Shown here in pieces: positions 14,001-20,905 of a stretch of 64,000 bases of DNA. Both the position numbers and the translations under genes were made by a program. The notes below the pieces were generated by a model. That model was not told the origin of the DNA. It did not search any database and saw only the letters and a list, made by a program, of their open reading frames with translations. Position 1 is the stretch's first letter, and the number at the start of each line of letters is the position of its first letter. Source of the stretch: Carposina sasakii (Eukaryota; Arthropoda; Insecta; Lepidoptera; Carposinidae); assembly GCA_014607495.2 (NCBI GenBank), contig CP053154.1, forward strand, positions 11,470,001 to 11,534,000, given 5' to 3'.

Positions 14001-14839
14001 CGCCATGGTTACTGTGATACTGTGAATTTCACGACACTATTTTTTTTTATTACGAAATAGTTTCGCATATACCGAAACTAATTTCGTGAAACTGAGTTCA
14101 ACATGCATGACAATTTCGTAATGTGAATTCCGCTTAAGTATAGATTGACATACGGAATTACGGACCGACAAGTAAAACCTAGACTAATATATCGCTTACA
14201 TACCCCCTTGGTTACACGCTGTTTATAGGTATGGCATATACAGGATTTTTTTTGGTCGTCAACGTTCCCGAAATCTACGGAATCTCTTCATCATCACGAT
14301 CATTTTTCTCCATGGAGGCATACCTGGGAAGTGTCTGGTTTCCAAGATATTAGGGTCCAAAGTTGAGTTAATAGGCGTTTTTCTGCATAAATAATTAAAA
14401 ACTGTCTATGAAAAAACTAGCATAAATACTGGGCACTACAAATTTTACCCGATCAAGTAATTTAAAAAATTACATCGTTTCCCAGCATTTTTTTTGGCAT
14501 AAACTTACTGTCTATTTGATGTAGGTATAGAGTACGTACCCTTCGCTAAGGGTGGCAACGAAAAAACACCTATATACGGACCGACAAATAAAACATAATA
14601 TGTGAACTTATGTAAAGCAGGGTCTACTGGACCACAATTAGACTTAATATTCCAATGCAATGTATAACTCGGCCGCAACGGGACTTACCACATCCGTCCA
14701 TAATGAACTGCAGTCCATTCCCCACAAGCGGCAGCGGGATAGGACCAGGGACGTTCACCTTCTTCCTATTTCTGTTCAGCTTCCACCAGGACCACGATAA
14801 GAAGATGATAAACACCAGGATCACCGTTAGCGCTATCAT
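2050..14839 (-). CDS. cytochrome P450, CYP4 clan (3' end off the window)
   Basis: Heme-thiolate monooxygenase, expected on the ER membrane and acting on lipophilic substrates. Nine exons on the minus strand: 14839-14689, 7677-7571, 5697-5607, 4715-4530, 4297-4228, 4087-3894, 3515-3406, 3088-2958 and 2150-2050. All have GT-AG borders and the reading frame is kept through 1,141 nt (380 codons). Residues 1-20 form a hydrophobic anchor, followed by a basic stretch and the proline hinge [12 protein letters not shown]. The helix-C motif WKTHR is at 120-124. The CYP4-type signature [12 protein letters not shown] ends with GHDT at 304-307, and ExxR (ESLR) is at 361-364. About 110-120 residues, including the heme-binding cysteine loop, are missing because the gene runs off the left edge. 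The donor of exon 6 (GTATAA) is weak. No stop or frameshift is seen. Clan assignment is firm; a CYP340/341-like subfamily is only a guess. Intron 1 is about 7 kb and full of transposons. Confidence 0.93.
3770..3836 (-). repeat. tRNA-derived SINE remnant
   Basis: On the minus strand this resembles a tRNA promoter block ending in ggttcgatcccagtc (B box-like), with degenerate D-arm sequence before it. It is too short and decayed to be a tRNA gene. It lies between P450 exons 7 and 6. Confidence 0.5.
4851..5372 (+). mobile_element. MITE family A, full-length copy
   Basis: Ends are inverted: TACAGGGTGTAGGTGATAGC on the left, and GGCTGTCACAAACACCCTGT on the right. Flanking TA fits insertion at a TA target, as in Tc1/mariner-derived MITEs. 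Other copies are at 6079-6400 (inverted, truncated), 39683-40163 and 51673-52152. There is no ORF, so it is non-autonomous. It lies in P450 intron 3 and carries an extra internal palindrome (5067-5166) that other copies lack. Confidence 0.85.
5067..5166. repeat. near-perfect palindrome, 49-bp arms, 2-nt centre
   Basis: Left arm 5067-5115 and right arm 5118-5166 are reverse complements with one mismatch. The centre is just AC. It sits inside MITE A; the copies at 39683 and 51673 have only one arm's worth of sequence here, so the palindrome arose by inverted duplication within this copy. Confidence 0.9.
5408..5580 (-). repeat. interspersed repeat family E copy
   Basis: Reverse-oriented copy of a repeat also at 16877-16945, 33146-33300, 34290-34465, 35520-35700, 62296-62395 and 62947-63110. 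Shared phrases, read forward: ccccggcttcgcacgagtgc; then aaaccgcatcaaaatccgtt; and gacagacagac near the end. It is non-coding and resembles the very common short repeats of lepidopteran genomes. Confidence 0.7.
6079..6400 (-). mobile_element. MITE family A, truncated inverted copy
   Basis: Starts tacagggtgtttgtgacagc, matching the reverse complement of the right end of the copy at 4851-5372. Homology fades near 6400, where the second terminus is absent. Confidence 0.75.
6442..6512 (-). repeat. non-LTR 3' UTR remnant (family G)
   Basis: The minus strand reads ggtttgctggaagaaatctc and continues with agagataagcacgcctttgt. The same segment follows a reverse-transcriptase C-terminal remnant at 56990-57060, and a diverged copy is at 49775-49850. 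It is therefore the 3' UTR of a non-LTR element. Confidence 0.6.
6870..6962 (+). mobile_element. MITE family B, right-half remnant
   Basis: Matches the right part of the full-length copy at 31945-32201, including gggctatttt...catagcttttcgctt and the end gttacaccttgtat. The left half is missing. Confidence 0.65.
7037..7501 (+). mobile_element. non-autonomous Helitron (lepidopteran type)
   Basis: Starts TCCACTAATATTACAAACGC and ends in ACTAG followed by T. The 3' end has a hairpin (GGACG 7477-7481 / CGTCC 7492-7496) directly before ACTAG. A TC start, a 3' hairpin and a CTAG end are Helitron hallmarks, and the sequence resembles the Lep1/MINE-type elements of moths. An internal (GGAT)n microsatellite lies at about 7072-7105. 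No Rep/helicase ORF is present. Confidence 0.8.
7730..7922 (-). repeat. interspersed repeat family F, reverse copy
   Basis: Shares, on the minus strand, the phrases ccaatatgggg-tag, ctgcag-atc and the 3' block around actccttagtcggctct with copies at 37510-37860, 42950-43130, 53090-53460, 54480-54720 and 63735-63830. No ORF is conserved. Confidence 0.55.
7925..8033 (-). repeat. tRNA-derived SINE-1, copy 1
   Basis: Read on the minus strand, the head gacccggtagctcagtggta and the B-box region ggttcgattcccact form a tRNA-like 5' end. A tail ending ttcatta follows. The anticodon arm cannot pair properly, so this is not a functional tRNA. Near-identical copies are at 33592-33698 (minus) and 42767-42855 (plus), all with the same tail (gaatt...ccatttctttattaat). 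Confidence 0.85.
8257..8350 (+). mobile_element. MITE family B, left-end fragment
   Basis: Begins tacagggtgtaacaagaggc and continues with gttaagcgaaacgatattta, matching the left end of the family B copies at 31945 and 35250. The right end is not present nearby. Confidence 0.6.
8350..9050. other. intron sequence without recognisable feature
   Basis: Low-complexity AT-rich intron sequence of the P450 gene with t-tracts and ggtaggtaggta runs. No exon or transposon was recognised. Confidence 0.5.
9060..11330 (-). pseudogene. decayed Ty3/Gypsy LTR retrotransposon interior
   Basis: On the minus strand, pol fragments appear in the order reverse transcriptase, RNase H, integrase, tail. Around 11330-11100 are RT-like pieces (YFGHEIV-like and [13 protein letters not shown]). 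Around 10900-10690 an RNase H core reads [14 protein letters not shown] and then [18 protein letters not shown]. At 9952-9725 is the integrase C-terminal region with [20 protein letters not shown]. At 9322-9083 a polyprotein tail contains [16 protein letters not shown]. Stops and frameshifts break the frame in many places and no LTRs were recognised. It is inert and sits in P450 intron 1. RT/RNase H/integrase order places it in Ty3/Gypsy rather than Copia. Confidence 0.82.
11335..12220. other. AT-rich intron stretch, no gene
   Basis: Only short out-of-context ORFs without recognisable motifs. It may include Gypsy flank or LTR remnants but no paired repeat could be shown. Confidence 0.4.
12420..12850 (+). 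repeat. two diverged tandem units, ~280-bp period
   Basis: The block around acagggtgcttcccgtgaac (12433) recurs as aaagggtacttccagtcgac (12713). In both it is followed by agaatcttga, gaagcaacgt and ataaaggaaaaatt. This matches a tandem repeat type widespread in Lepidoptera. No coding potential. Confidence 0.65.
13215..13345 (+). mobile_element. MITE family C, right-half remnant
   Basis: Contains actataaaaatttcacacga, gcataaactta and a tail like the family C copy at 44679-45066. The left half is missing. Confidence 0.5.
13616..14134. mobile_element. TIR transposon with TAA target duplication (PIF/Harbinger-like MITE)
   Basis: Termini AGCCGAATTTACATTACGAA (left) and the inverse of AGCGGAATTCACATTACGAA (right) form inverted repeats of about 22 bp with two mismatches. 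TAA flanks both ends (13613-13615 and 14135-14137). A 3-bp TWA duplication is the mark of PIF/Harbinger elements. The 519-bp interior has no transposase ORF. It lies in P450 intron 1. Confidence 0.75.
14239..14576 (+). mobile_element. MITE family C copy
   Basis: Starts TATACAGGATTTTTTTTGGT and ends near aaaaaacacctatata. Internal phrases cgatcatttttctccatgg and ataaatactgggcactacaa match the copy at 44679-45066. Copies are also at 34024-34275 and, inverted, 53898-54202. No ORF. Confidence 0.8.
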
Positions 14840-14892
14840 TTTGAAGCCGGGATGGACGTGTGCGATGTACAGAATAGATGAACCAATATTGT

Positions 14893-14906
14893 TATGTTTA
14901 TATCGT
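14893..14906 (-). promoter_or_regulatory. possible TATA box of the P450 gene
   Basis: On the minus strand a TATAAAC-like box lies about 55 bases before the ATG at 14839, which would leave a short leader of roughly 25-30 nt. The match is weak in AT-rich DNA and rests only on position. Confidence 0.25.
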
Positions 14907-14909
14907 TAG

Positions 14910-15345
14910 CGTGTTACCTAATTATATTTTTTTAAGTGCCCGATAAATCTTTAACGCAGAGATAAAAGTTGTAACTTTGTACTTATGGATGTAGGTACGT
15001 AAGTAAGTATCTACCTACGCAACGACTTTATTTTGTAAGTGATTCCTGACTTTATGAGATCCAATACGAGTATGATAAAATGGTTAATCGTAGCCTAGGT
15101 GGGTTGGTTAGTAGGTACGGTCTTTCGTCGTCTATCTATCTATAGGTAAATACAATAAACGGGATTCTCCTTTCTTGAATGTCGTAAGAGCTTAGGCGAC
15201 TAAGGAACTGGGGCATTCTATCAAGCGATAAGTTGCCAATTATCACCGGTAATTTTTTTCATCTTTCCTCGCTATGCTAAACGTTCTAAACTGCAGTTTA
15301 GGCTCCACACAGCCATGTCTTTCTGGAGGTAAGTAGGTACATACA
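14910..15345. other. intergenic stretch upstream of the P450 gene
   Basis: No gene seen. About 15160-15340 is a decayed reverse copy of repeat family F (gtcgtaagagcttaggcgac and ctaaggaactggggcattct). Confidence 0.5.
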
Positions 15346-15346
15346 T

Positions 15347-15580
15347 ATAATCACGCCTTTAGGTATCCCTTACGGGGTAGGTAGAGCACCAAGGGCCGAT
15401 AGAACCACATGGTGCCACTTCTGACCAATTTTGAGGGTATAATTGAGATGTACAAGTTCGGTTAGTAGTGACAGGTGGTCAGCCCATCGCCTACAAAACA
15501 CCAAGATCCTCTTGTCCCTTACTGACTTGTACAGTATGCCCGGGAAGAGAAACGGCTGTAGTATTACACTAAGTAGGTAC
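15347..15580 (-). repeat. non-LTR 3' repeat I, copy 1
   Basis: Nearly identical to 50488-50711. Shared phrases: gcaccaagggccgatagaac, ggtggtcagcccatcgccta and tacagtatgcccgggaagag. Both begin next to an atacata microsatellite and a ggggtag-agag box. The same start occurs at 55487, where it marks the 3' end of a reverse-transcriptase remnant, so repeat I is the tail of a related minus-strand non-LTR element. Confidence 0.7.
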
Positions 15581-15589
15581 TTGTGTATT

Positions 15590-16000
15590 AATATTCGAGG
15601 AACAGATTTTGGAGTGGAATTAGGACAGTCAGTGCCAGCTTCTCGTACTCTTATCTTGTCTTTTTTCAATTATGTTAGAGAGAAACAAACATATTTTTCT
15701 AGGTATTTATTCAAATGTGTCAGTGTAACACCTAAAAAGTTACCAAAGTTACCATTTTCGTCACATCCGGAACACGGTCTCTGGTCCAACTCAATCCAAT
15801 TGCGATGTTAAGATCAAAGAATATACTTACTCTCTAACGAGAGGTTAAGATATTCGTAAGGCTAGGCCTTATTTGACAGCGAAAGGTTGTGATTTAATTT
15901 AGTCGCTTATATTTCTTTCAATTATGACGTTTTTGAAAATGTAAACAAAGTGAGATTTTTGAATATTATTTTAATATCAGAGGTGTTTAAGAATTGTTAT
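15590..16000. other. intergenic stretch, nothing recognised
   Basis: AT-rich sequence without recognisable coding signal or repeat ends. Confidence 0.4.
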
Positions 16001-16008
16001 TTTAAATC

Positions 16009-16241
16009 GGCCGCTTGGTCTAGTAGGTAGTGACCCTGCCTGCGACGCCATAGGTCCTGGGTTCGAATCCCGGTAGGTGCAAACATTGATATGATGAATA
16101 TTGATGTTTGTTTCCGAGTCATGGATGTTTCTACTTATCTATGTATTTATATACCTGTTGCTTAGTACCCACGACACAAGACCTTAGGGATCTTAATGTG
16201 GGACTAGGTTAATGTGTTGTGTAGTGTGTGAAAAAAAAAAA
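16009..16241 (+). repeat. tRNA-derived SINE-2, full-length copy
   Basis: Head ggccgcttggtctagtaggt (A box region) and B box ggttcgaatcccggt form a tRNA-like 5' end. A conserved body follows, including acgacacaagaccttaggga, and it ends in an A11 tail. An inverted copy is at 61714-61943 and a partial one at 58498-58603. Confidence 0.88.
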
Positions 16242-16419
16242 TATCTTAAGAAGTGGCAATGGCCTGTAGTGTGCCTGAATGTAACGTATATTCATCAAAT
16301 ACATAGTATGTTTTTATTGACAAAAATACTAAAAAATATAAAATATTACGTTATTACAAATACTAACTACATTATATAAAACTAAAAACTAAATTAATCT
16401 ACACGAAATTAAATATATT

Positions 16420-16865
16420 TACAAAGTTGCCTTCTACCGGGAGGGTGCCCAGAATGCTCAAATGCTGGCAGCATTGCCACGTTGTATGGCAATGCTAATT
16501 TTTTGCGCAAAAAAGAGAGCAGCATTCTGGTCACGAGAGCTTTCGCGTAATTTATTTGAAATTTCCCGGTATAGGCGATGAGCGTCTGGTCCCCACGGTC
16601 CCAGCTTCTCGACGCCAAACGGCACAAACGTGTAGTCTCCTGGGAGCCCTGCATATCTGCGGCGCTTGGCGTTTTCGGCTGAACATGCGGCAGCACCGGC
16701 CTTAACTGATGTTCCGCCGATGTGGGACGCAGCAAGTGTGTCAACACAAGTAGCGTCCCACACAAGCGGTCGACCCATCTCCCAAGGCACTAGCGTCATA
16801 CCGTCGGGCCTTTTCCCATCGTCACGCGCTAGGCCTCTGGGCTCTAAGATTGCCGGCGCGTAGAC
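16420..16865 (-). pseudogene. retrotransposon C-terminal domain, RLE-like, truncated and frameshifted
   Basis: The minus strand encodes, from 16865, an open region with EPRGLARDDGKRPDGMTLVP, then WDATCVDTLAASH and a C-terminal EKLGPWGPDAHRLYREISNK. The frame ends at a stop just after GNAASI (16458). An 8-10-bp duplication (agcatttgagcatt) shifts the frame, after which ILGTLPVEGNF would continue. The KRPD-x(n)-WD pattern resembles a PD-(D/E)xK restriction-like endonuclease core. I associate this conserved metazoan sequence with transposon polyproteins, but that is from memory. The upstream part is absent, so it is an inactive fragment. Confidence 0.6.
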
Positions 16866-16876
16866 TTTTCCAATTC

Positions 16877-16945
16877 CCTAGTTTGAAAAATCTAAGCATA
16901 CATAGGGACGGACAGAAAGCGGCAAGTGACTTTGTATTATAATAT
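16877..16945 (+). repeat. repeat family E fragment
   Basis: Contains ccctagtttgaaaaatctaa, catacatagggacggacaga and ctttgtattataatatgtag, the 3' half of family E. It abuts the RLE-like fragment. Confidence 0.6.
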
Positions 16946-17046
16946 GTAGTGATTGTCTTAACGTTAATGTACGCAATTTGCCAATTCCGATAATGGGCAC
17001 GGGCATTGAAACAAACTCTTACTATCTAAGGGGCACGAAACTTCTT

Positions 17047-18907
17047 CTAGTTCATCATCATCATCATTTACAGCCCTGAGAAGTCCACTGTTGGACATAG
17101 GACAACCAACAACCTCCACTCCGACCGGTCGGAATCAGCCTGCATCCAACCGACGCCCGCAACCTTGGCCAGGTCATCCGTCCACCTCGCGGGTGGCCTT
17201 CCCACGCTGCGCTTGCCGATACGTGGTATCCACTCTAGAACTTTCCGACTCCATCGGCCATCAGTTCTTCGAGCTATGTGCCCTGCCCATTGCCACTTCA
17301 GCTTGCTGGACCGTTCAGCTATGTCGGTGATCTTTGTACGTCTGCGGATCTCCTCATTTCTGATTCGATCACGCAGAGAGATCCCAAGCATAGCTCTCTC
17401 CATCGCTCGCTGTGCGATCCTGAGCTTTTTTATGAGGCACATAGTTAGAGACCACGTCTCGGCACCGTAGGTCATCACCGGCAGCACGCACTGGTTGAAT
17501 ACCTTCGTCTTCAAGGACTGGGGTATCTTGGACACAAATAAGCTTCGTAGTTTCCCGAATCCAACTCGGCTGGGCAGCGCCCAGCCGAGTTGGATTCGCC
17601 GAGTTACCTCCTTCTCAAAGTTGGACTTACCTAGTTTGACCGTCTGTCCCAGGTAAAAATACTCGTCAACAACTTCAAGCATCGAGCTCCCAACCAGTAC
17701 AGGAGTGGGCGGCACATGGACGTTCGACATGATCTTCGTCTTGTCCATGTTCATCTTCAGGCCCACCTGTTGGGAGACTCTATTGAGGCAATCGAGCATT
17801 GTGCTTAGATCCTTCAGCGATTCTGCCATGACCACGATGTCGTCTGCGAACCGAAGGTGAGTGATGTATTCGCCATTGATATTGATGCCGAGTCCTTTCC
17901 ATTCGAGAAGCTTAAAGGCGTCTTCCACTGCATTGGTGAAGAGCTTCGGAGAAATAACATCTTCTTTGTCTCACTCCCCTCTGCAAAGTAATCGGCTCAG
18001 TGCTCCGCTCCTGTACTCGTACCGACATGGTGGCATTACTGTATAAACACTTCAGCACTTCGATATATCGATGGTCAATATGGCACCGCTGGAGAGACCG
18101 CAACACTGCCCATGTCTCGATCGAATCAAAGGCCTTCTCATAGTCCACGAACGCTAGGCATAGTGGCCGATTATACTCTTCCGTTTTTTGTATAATCTGC
18201 CGTAACGTATGGATATGATCTATGGTACTAAACCCTTTTCGGAAACCGGCTTGTTCGGGAGGCTGAAAGTCATCAAACCTGCGAGCAAGACGATTCGTGA
18301 TTACCCTTGAAAACAACTTGTAGACATGGCTCAGAAGCGAGATGGGTCTATAGTTCTTCAGTAAGGCTTTATCGCCTTTTTTAAAGAACAGCACCACCAC
18401 ACTTCTGTTCCATGCTTCCGGCGTTACGCCTTCGGGCAGGACGGAATTGAAGAGCCTTTGGAGGACCTTCAGTACCGGAGTTCCACCCGCTCTTAGAAGC
18501 TCTGATGTAATTCTATCGTCGCCCGGCGCTTTGTTGTTTTTGAGTTGTTTAAGGGCAGTCCTAATCTCGTACAGGCTGATATCCGGGATGTCTTCAGTAT
18601 AGTGTCGGGTGAGCTTGGCTCTTGGGTCTTTGCCTAATCTAACAGGTTTAGCGACCGAGGTATATAGCTGTCCATAGAACCTCTCAATCTCCCTTAGCAC
18701 CTCTGGTATGGTAGACGCTACACTGCCGTCCTCTGTCTTCAGCTTCGTCAACTGGCTCTGCCCAATAGATAATTCTCTTGCGAACACTTTGGAGCTCTGT
18801 TGTCTCCTTAATGCAGCGAGTATTAAAGCTGCGGATTTCGTGTCGCAGAGACTTGGAGATACGTCTATTGAGCTATTGAGCAGAGACATTGCGCGCCTTT
18901 CCGCCAT
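17047..18907 (-). pseudogene. non-LTR retrotransposon reverse transcriptase (endonuclease/RT type), 5'-truncated
   Basis: Two overlapping minus-strand ORFs, 18907-17912 and 17928-17068, together carry an RT domain and its C-terminal region. Visible RT blocks include KNYRPISLLSHVYKLFSRVI, PEQAGFRKGFSTIDHIHTL, FVDYEKAFDSIETW, LQRGVRQ, the catalytic HLRFADDIVVMAES, and the downstream VLPVMTYGAETWSLT and WAGHIARRTDGRWSRKVLEW. The RT is split by a frameshift near 17965, just after GVRQ. The N-terminal endonuclease domain is missing at the 5' break near 18907. The 3' end has a (CAT)n tail at 17053-17068, typical of lepidopteran elements with a gatgatgatg tail. The ORF also carries an in-frame hairpin insertion at 17556-17598. 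Confidence 0.9.
17556..17598. repeat. perfect 20-bp inverted repeat with 3-nt loop inside the RT ORF
   Basis: Arms 17556-17575 and 17579-17598 are exact reverse complements around AGC. In the protein the segment reads RRIQLGWALPSRVGFGKLRS; related elements usually run from the QLGWA block straight into FGKLR, so about seven residues (LPSRVGF) look inserted. Confidence 0.85.
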
Positions 18908-18909
18908 GA

Positions 18910-19425
18910 GGTTGTCTTCTAGTTATTCAGTGATGAATTGGCATAGCTTTATATATCGACATTTTCATTCATTTCTATATATTTTAACGTATAGAGCATA
19001 TCCTTAATTATCTTCGTTGTTTATGGTCAGATTGAGAAAACGGTACGAAAAATTCGTTATGAGGCTCCATCTATGTATATCATTCATCTGAGGGTATGTC
19101 CTCGAGCTTAGCTCTTTAATTGAAGTTAGCAGTTGCCGTCAGGCAGTCAGACGGGTAGACTTCTATGCTAAATAAATAGGTTAATAAGCCTAGCTTGGGA
19201 AAGGGTAGGGCGGAAAGTTACGTACCTACTTACGTAACAGAACCTATCTGCTATAATTTAATAAAAACGTTGTAAACTCAAATTATGAAACATTTAGAGG
19301 AATATAAATATTTTTAATAGTCGCCTTAATTTTGTCGGTATGTAGGCGTAACTCATTTTACGTTGCCCACTGATGTCAGAAAAAAACTTTTGACAGTTAA
19401 ATCAAACGTCAAAATTTAAGAAAAA
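18910..19425. other. intergenic stretch, nothing recognised
   Basis: No supportable coding region, repeat boundary or RNA gene seen. Confidence 0.4.
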
Positions 19426-19429
19426 AAAA

Positions 19430-20259
19430 GCTTTCGGCGAGAAAAGCTGGAAGGGAGCGGGCGTAATTTTCTTGTGAAAATCAAAAATTATTTGTAAATG
19501 GCTTGTATGTGTCCGTAAAGTGATGTTTTCTGGTAGATAAGTTATATTTTGATTACTTGTCATGTGAATCAAGTGCGTGTGCATGGTTTTATAAGCAGGT
19601 AAGCTGAGTAAAATTTTAGCCGGAATACGATCTCTTCATGGGCCCATGTAAGTTGTTTCTGCAATAATTTTATTTTGCTTGTTCTTAAGGATTTTCCCGA
19701 CGTTTCCATCACATTTAGGATATAACTCTAGAAACTAGGAGAGCGTGGGACCAGCTGATAATAGTCTGTGGCAACCATCCCGAACTTCATAATGGGCTAC
19801 TTCGTTTTTATGTCCCGAGAAACTATCTTCGCAGTAGGGGGCACACGCTCTTCAGTGGGCCTCGGAGTTCGTGCAACTCTCCGCTTCCTCGTACCCTCAT
19901 AATTGATGCCAACCCTGACAATGACATTTGCGGATTTGACTATTACATGTTTGAGGTTTTGTGAGTGAATGTGATCTTTACATAAATTTTTCTTTCTCCT
20001 TTTTTTTTTTTTCTATTGTGTGTTTTTGTTTCTATTGATTAATGTGTGATATATTTAGTGATTGTTCTTTGATTATTTTATAAACTAATGACATGACATA
20101 TATATTAGAGTAAATGGCTATTTCAGCCGTTCTAATAATAATCATAAATAAATAAATAAAAAATAAATCATCATCATTAATTCAGAAATCATTTACTAAA
20201 GACAATGGCTGTATGGGCTTAGTTCCCCTTGACTTTCCTTCGGGATAAACTAAACAAAA
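19430..20259. repeat. repeat family D, copy 2, split by a retrotransposon fragment
   Basis: The left part, 19430-19705, matches family D copy 1 up to gattttcccgacgtttcc. The right part, 20168-20259, resumes with the (CAT)n tract, attcagaaatcatttactaa and ttccttcgggataaactaaa. The intervening ~460 bp is the non-LTR 3' fragment listed separately. Confidence 0.8.
19706..20167 (+). mobile_element. non-LTR retrotransposon 3' fragment with (AAAT)n tail
   Basis: Plus-strand reading from about 19724 gives an open frame with LETRRAWDQLIIVCGNHPEL, then LLRFYVPRNYLRSRGHTLFS and RTLIIDANPDNDI, stopping at 19967. This resembles the C-terminal end of ORF2 in jockey/R1-like elements. About 200 bp of AT-rich 3' UTR follows, ending in repeated aaat. 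Typical 5'-truncated insertion into repeat family D. Confidence 0.6.
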
Positions 20260-20284
20260 AAAAAAAGAAGATTCATAGTCAAAG

Positions 20285-20700
20285 TGTACGGGATTCGGCG
20301 GGAAAAGCTGGAAGGGTGCAGGTGTAATTTTCTTGTGAAAATTAAAAATTATTTGTAAATGGCTTGCATGTCTCCGCGAAGTGATGTTTTCTGGTAGATG
20401 AGTTATATTTTGATTACTTCTGATGTGAATCAAGTGCGTGTGCATGGTTTTATACGCAGGTAAGCTGAGTAAAACTTTAGCCGGATTACGATCTCTTCAT
20501 GGGCGCATGTAAGTTGTTTCTGCAATAATTATTCATTTTGACTAACTTTACACTTGTTCTTGAGGATTTTCCCGACGTTTCCATTCATCACCATCATCAT
20601 TATCATCCCATAAATTCAATAATCATTTACTAAAGACAATGGCTGTATGGGCTTAGTTCCCCTTGCCTTTCCTTCGGGATAAACTAAACAAACAAAAAAA
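20285..20700 (+). repeat. repeat family D, copy 3
   Basis: Nearly identical to copy 1 (565-990), from gcgggaaaagctggaagggt to the A-rich tail after ttccttcgggataaactaaa. It lies about 200 bp upstream of the ZFC3H1-like start codon and so borders its promoter. Confidence 0.75.
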
Positions 20701-20905
20701 TCAAAGTGTACGACAGTGTATGTACATAATTACATAAAATATTAAATCAAATCAATTAATTTTCCAAGTGTTCACTCGGATTTTATTAAATTCGGGGTAT
20801 GTAAAATGTTTTATAGTAGAGATTTTATTATCTATAATGTTGTAGATGTCTATCGTGACATTGCGTTTCATTTCAACTTTCAGTTTGCTTTGATATCAAT
20901 AAGAG

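Noticed and set aside
16009..16085. A tRNA gene on the plus strand
   Set aside because: The tRNA-like head is followed by a conserved body and A tail shared with 61714-61943, so it is SINE-2.
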